Part shown: positions 5,668 to 7,063 of the stretch, in pieces | Position numbering within the stretch: position 1 is the first letter of the stretch | Layout of the letters: each line of letters starts with the position of its first letter | NCBI GenBank assembly: GCA_022866005.1 | Contig: JALHTV010000157.1 | Location: forward strand, 1-7,063 | Source of the DNA: Phycisphaerae bacterium | GTDB lineage: Bacteria; Planctomycetota; Phycisphaerae; SM23-33 | Reading direction: 5' to 3' | DNA: 7,063 nt | Made by a program: the position numbers and the translations under genes | The notes under the pieces: generated by a model | What the model was told of the DNA's origin: nothing | The model's database searches: none | The model's input: the letters and a program-made list of their open reading frames with translations, nothing else

Positions 5668-5901
5668 GGCTGTTACAGGCCGCGATGTGGACCAGTACGC
5701 GTCGAGGTCGGCCCTAGAGAGCCGGGAACGGTGGAAGCCCGGTGCCGGACAGACGCCGAAGACCCCACGGAGCTGCGCACCGAACCCGCCCCCGGGCGGC
5801 AGTAGGCTGCGACGGAAGGGGCCCCAAGTGCGATCCACCGCGTCTGGGGACCCCCGAGCCCCACCGTGACCAGGGGAAGCCATCGACATGGCGCAAAAGC
5901 G

Positions 5902-5930
5902 GGCGAGCCGGCCGCCCAAGCCGGCCCGCC
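5902..5930 (+). other. T-box Stem III hairpin
   Basis: GCCGGC (5907-5912) pairs with GCCGGC (5920-5925) around the loop CGCCCAA. After one A-C mismatch, four more pairs form (5902-5905 with 5927-5930). This stable stem ends immediately before the T-box antiterminator, the standard place for Stem III. Confidence 0.7.
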
Positions 5931-5932
5931 AA

Positions 5933-5999
5933 CGAGGGTGGCACCGCGGGACTTCTTGGCAAAGACGTCCTCCCGTCCCTCGCGGACGAGAGGACGTTT
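5933..5999 (+). promoter_or_regulatory. T-box antiterminator and competing terminator/sequestrator hairpin
   Basis: In the tRNA-bound fold, helix A1 CGAGGG (5933-5938) pairs with CCCTCG (5977-5982). The seven-base bulge TGGCACC (5939-5945) holds the tRNA acceptor end, and helix A2 GCGGGA (5946-5951) pairs with TCCCGT (5971-5976). In the alternative fold ACGTCCTC (5965-5972) pairs with GAGGACGT (5990-5997) and CGTCC (5974-5978) with GGACG (5984-5988), with one C-A mismatch and loop CTCGC. The second fold uses the whole 3' arm of the first, so they exclude each other. The following TTTGGCTTTCC is a poor T-tract, leaving open whether the hairpin terminates transcription or masks the ribosome binding site. 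Confidence 0.85.
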
Positions 6000-6036
6000 G
6001 GCTTTCCACGCGGCCTTGGCCGCAGCGAGGTGCGCC

Positions 6037-7063
6037 ATGCAAGGGCGAGTGTTGTCGGCGGAGCTGCCCCGACAGGTCGGGGCGAGGGTGAACCTTTGCG
6101 GATGGGTCCATAGGGTCCGCGACCTGGGGGGCGTGCGGTTCCTGATCCTCCGCGACCGCGGCGGCCTGGCCCAGGTCGTCCTGCCGGCCGAGATGGACCT
6201 GGACGCCGTGGGCTGCGAGAGCGTGGTGCAGGTCCAAGGCCGATGCCGCGCCGAACCCCGCGCCCCGGCCGGCGTGGAGGTCCTGGCCGAGCGCGTGGAG
6301 CTGCTGTCGCGCGCCCAGAGGCCTCCCATCGAGGTCTTCAACCCCCATGCAGGGGAGAAGAACCGCCTCCAGACGCACCTGGACCACCGCGCGATCAGTC
6401 TGCGCGTCCCGGAGGTGCTGGACGTCTTCCGCGTGCAGGATGCGGTGCTCGCGGCATTCCGGGCCCACCTGCGCGGGCAGGGGTTTACGGAGATCGCCAC
6501 GCCCAAGATCGCGCTCGCCGGTGCCGAGGGCGGCTCGGCTGTGTTCCGCGTGGAGTACTTCGAGCGCTGGGCTACGCTGGCCCAGAGCCCGCAGTTCTAC
6601 AAGCAGATGATGGTGGGCAGCGGGCTGGAGCGGGTGTTCGAGGTCGGCCACGCCTACCGCGCGGAAAAGAGCGAGACCAGCCGCCACCTGACCGAGTACG
6701 TCAGCCTGGACTTCGAGATGGGGTTCATCGAGTCGGTGCAGGACGTGATGCAGATGCACACCGAACTGATTGCGGCGATCTTCCAGCACGTGCGGGAGAC
6801 CTGCGGCGGCATCCTGGAGCATCTGGGGTGCGCGCTACCGCAGGTGGGCGAGATTCCTCAGGTGTCTTACCCGCAGGCCTGCACCATTCTGGCGGAGCGA
6901 TTCGGCAAGACCGATGGGCTTCACGGCGACCTGGACACCGCCGGTGAGCGGCTGATCTGCCAGTGGGCGGCCCAGGAGCTGGGCAGCGAGCTGGTCTTCG
7001 TGACCGGCTACCACGTGGACCGCCGGCCGATGTACACGATGCCGGACCTGGCCCACCCGCCGC
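6037..7063 (+). CDS. aspS: Aspartyl-tRNA synthetase, archaeal-type, probably non-discriminating; cut by window edge
   Basis: This class II enzyme attaches aspartate to tRNA-Asp and, if non-discriminating, also to tRNA-Asn for later amidation by GatCAB. The window holds 342 codons of the roughly 430-440 usual for the short archaeal/type-2 AspRS; motif 3 is missing. The N-terminal OB-fold anticodon-binding domain has CGWVHRVRDLGG (21-32). The catalytic domain shows motif 1 around GFTEIATPK (149-157), the substrate-binding AQSPQFYKQ (182-190), and motif 2 with YRAE (207-210) and RHLTEY (216-221). His25 and Pro77 occupy the positions of Trp26 and Lys85 of the tRNA-Asp-specific Thermococcus kodakarensis enzyme, and match the His/Pro pair of Deinococcus radiodurans AspRS2, a known non-discriminating enzyme. 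The ATG at 6037 has GCGAGG (6025-6030) 6 bases upstream and gives the family N-terminus. Expression is predicted to be controlled by the T-box leader. No bacterial-type AspRS insertion domain is present. Confidence 0.96.
   Translation, partial: MQGRVLSAELPRQVGARVNLCGWVHRVRDLGGVRFLILRDRGGLAQVVLPAEMDLDAVGCESVVQVQGRCRAEPRAPAGVEVLAERVELLSRAQRPPIEVFNPHAGEKNRLQTHLDHRAISLRVPEVLDVFRVQDAVLAAFRAHLRGQGFTEIATPKIALAGAEGGSAVFRVEYFERWATLAQSPQFYKQMMVGSGLERVFEVGHAYRAEKSETSRHLTEYVSLDFEMGFIESVQDVMQMHTELIAAIFQHVRETCGGILEHLGCALPQVGEIPQVSYPQACTILAERFGKTDGLHGDLDTAGERLICQWAAQELGSELVFVTGYHVDRRPMYTMPDLAHPP

Larger units (their letters stand above)
5675..6030 (+). promoter_or_regulatory. T-box riboswitch, predicted Asp-tRNA-sensing, controlling aspS
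   Basis: T-box leaders bind a specific tRNA and switch gene expression according to its aminoacylation. Stem I is recognisable piece by piece: lower helix GTGG/CCAC (5687-5690, 5765-5768); loop-E motif AGTA (5694-5697) facing GAA (5758-5760); helix GCGTC/GACGC (5699-5703, 5752-5756); asymmetric AG bulge CTAGAGAG (5714-5721 region); distal helix CCGGG/CCCGG (5722-5726, 5738-5742); and apical loop AACGGTGGAAG (5727-5737), which matches the B. subtilis glyQS loop as I recall it. The triplet after GAA is GAC (5761-5763), an Asp codon. A Stem III (5902-5930) directly precedes the T-box AGGGTGGCACCGCGG (5935-5949). Its bulge bases TGGC pair with GCCA, fitting the G73 of tRNA-Asp. Specifier, discriminator and downstream AspRS all agree. 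Shifting the register by one would read ACC (Thr), which fits neither. The 5769-5901 portion (Stem II/IIA/B region) is not resolved in detail. Confidence 0.93.

Noticed and set aside
5603..6113. Plus-strand short open frames within the aspS leader
   Set aside because: They overlap the T-box RNA elements, have no credible ribosome binding sites and resemble no protein family.
5524..6822. Minus-strand open frame of 432 codons across the lyase end, the T-box leader and aspS
   Set aside because: It is antisense to a clearly conserved AspRS and a structured RNA leader, is Arg/Gly/Ala/His-rich in the way of GC-rich shadow frames, and has no recognisable domain.

Overview
The window is GC-rich bacterial chromosomal DNA carrying mostly housekeeping genes. 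All but the first two genes lie on the plus strand. The host is not identifiable with certainty. High GC, a secreted family-1 pectate lyase, a membrane-anchored TPR protein and an archaeal-type AspRS together suggest a Planctomycetota-like (for example Phycisphaerae) environmental bacterium. This is inference.

Layout. Positions 1-825 (minus strand) hold a small alpha/beta-barrel protein gene that overlaps the start of ilvD (dihydroxy-acid dehydratase, cut by the window edge). A probable promoter for the pair lies at 895-923. Positions 826-1223 are non-coding and include a small palindromic repeat. Positions 1224-2381 hold a lipoprotein gene followed 12 bases later by a single-pass TPR protein gene, with a candidate intrinsic terminator behind them. 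Positions 2602-3225 encode a stand-alone corrinoid (B12-binding) protein with its own candidate promoter. Positions 3323-4450 encode an RluD-family rRNA pseudouridine synthase, whose last codons contain the promoter of a tRNA-Val(CAC) gene at 4467-4540. Directly after the tRNA comes a cluster of overlapping inverted repeats (4541-4600) that runs into the ribosome binding site of a secreted pectate lyase (4604-5593).

The most notable element is the 443-base gap at 5594-6036. It starts with a good sigma-70 promoter (TTGACC, 16 bases, TATACT) and then holds a complete T-box riboswitch upstream of aspS. The leader has Stem I with the AGTA/GAA specifier-loop motif, a GAC (Asp) specifier, the AACGGTGGAAG apical loop, a Stem III, a canonical T-box antiterminator whose UGGC bulge matches a G73 tRNA, and a competing hairpin. 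The downstream enzyme is an archaeal-type AspRS with His25 and Pro77, the residue pair associated with non-discriminating AspRS (charging both tRNA-Asp and tRNA-Asn). The competing hairpin has a poor T-tract, and its loop is complementary to the aspS Shine-Dalgarno sequence, so regulation may act on translation.

The genes do not form one pathway. The functional links visible here are the two-gene minus operon, the lipoprotein-TPR pair, the rluD-tRNA promoter overlap and the T-box-aspS unit.
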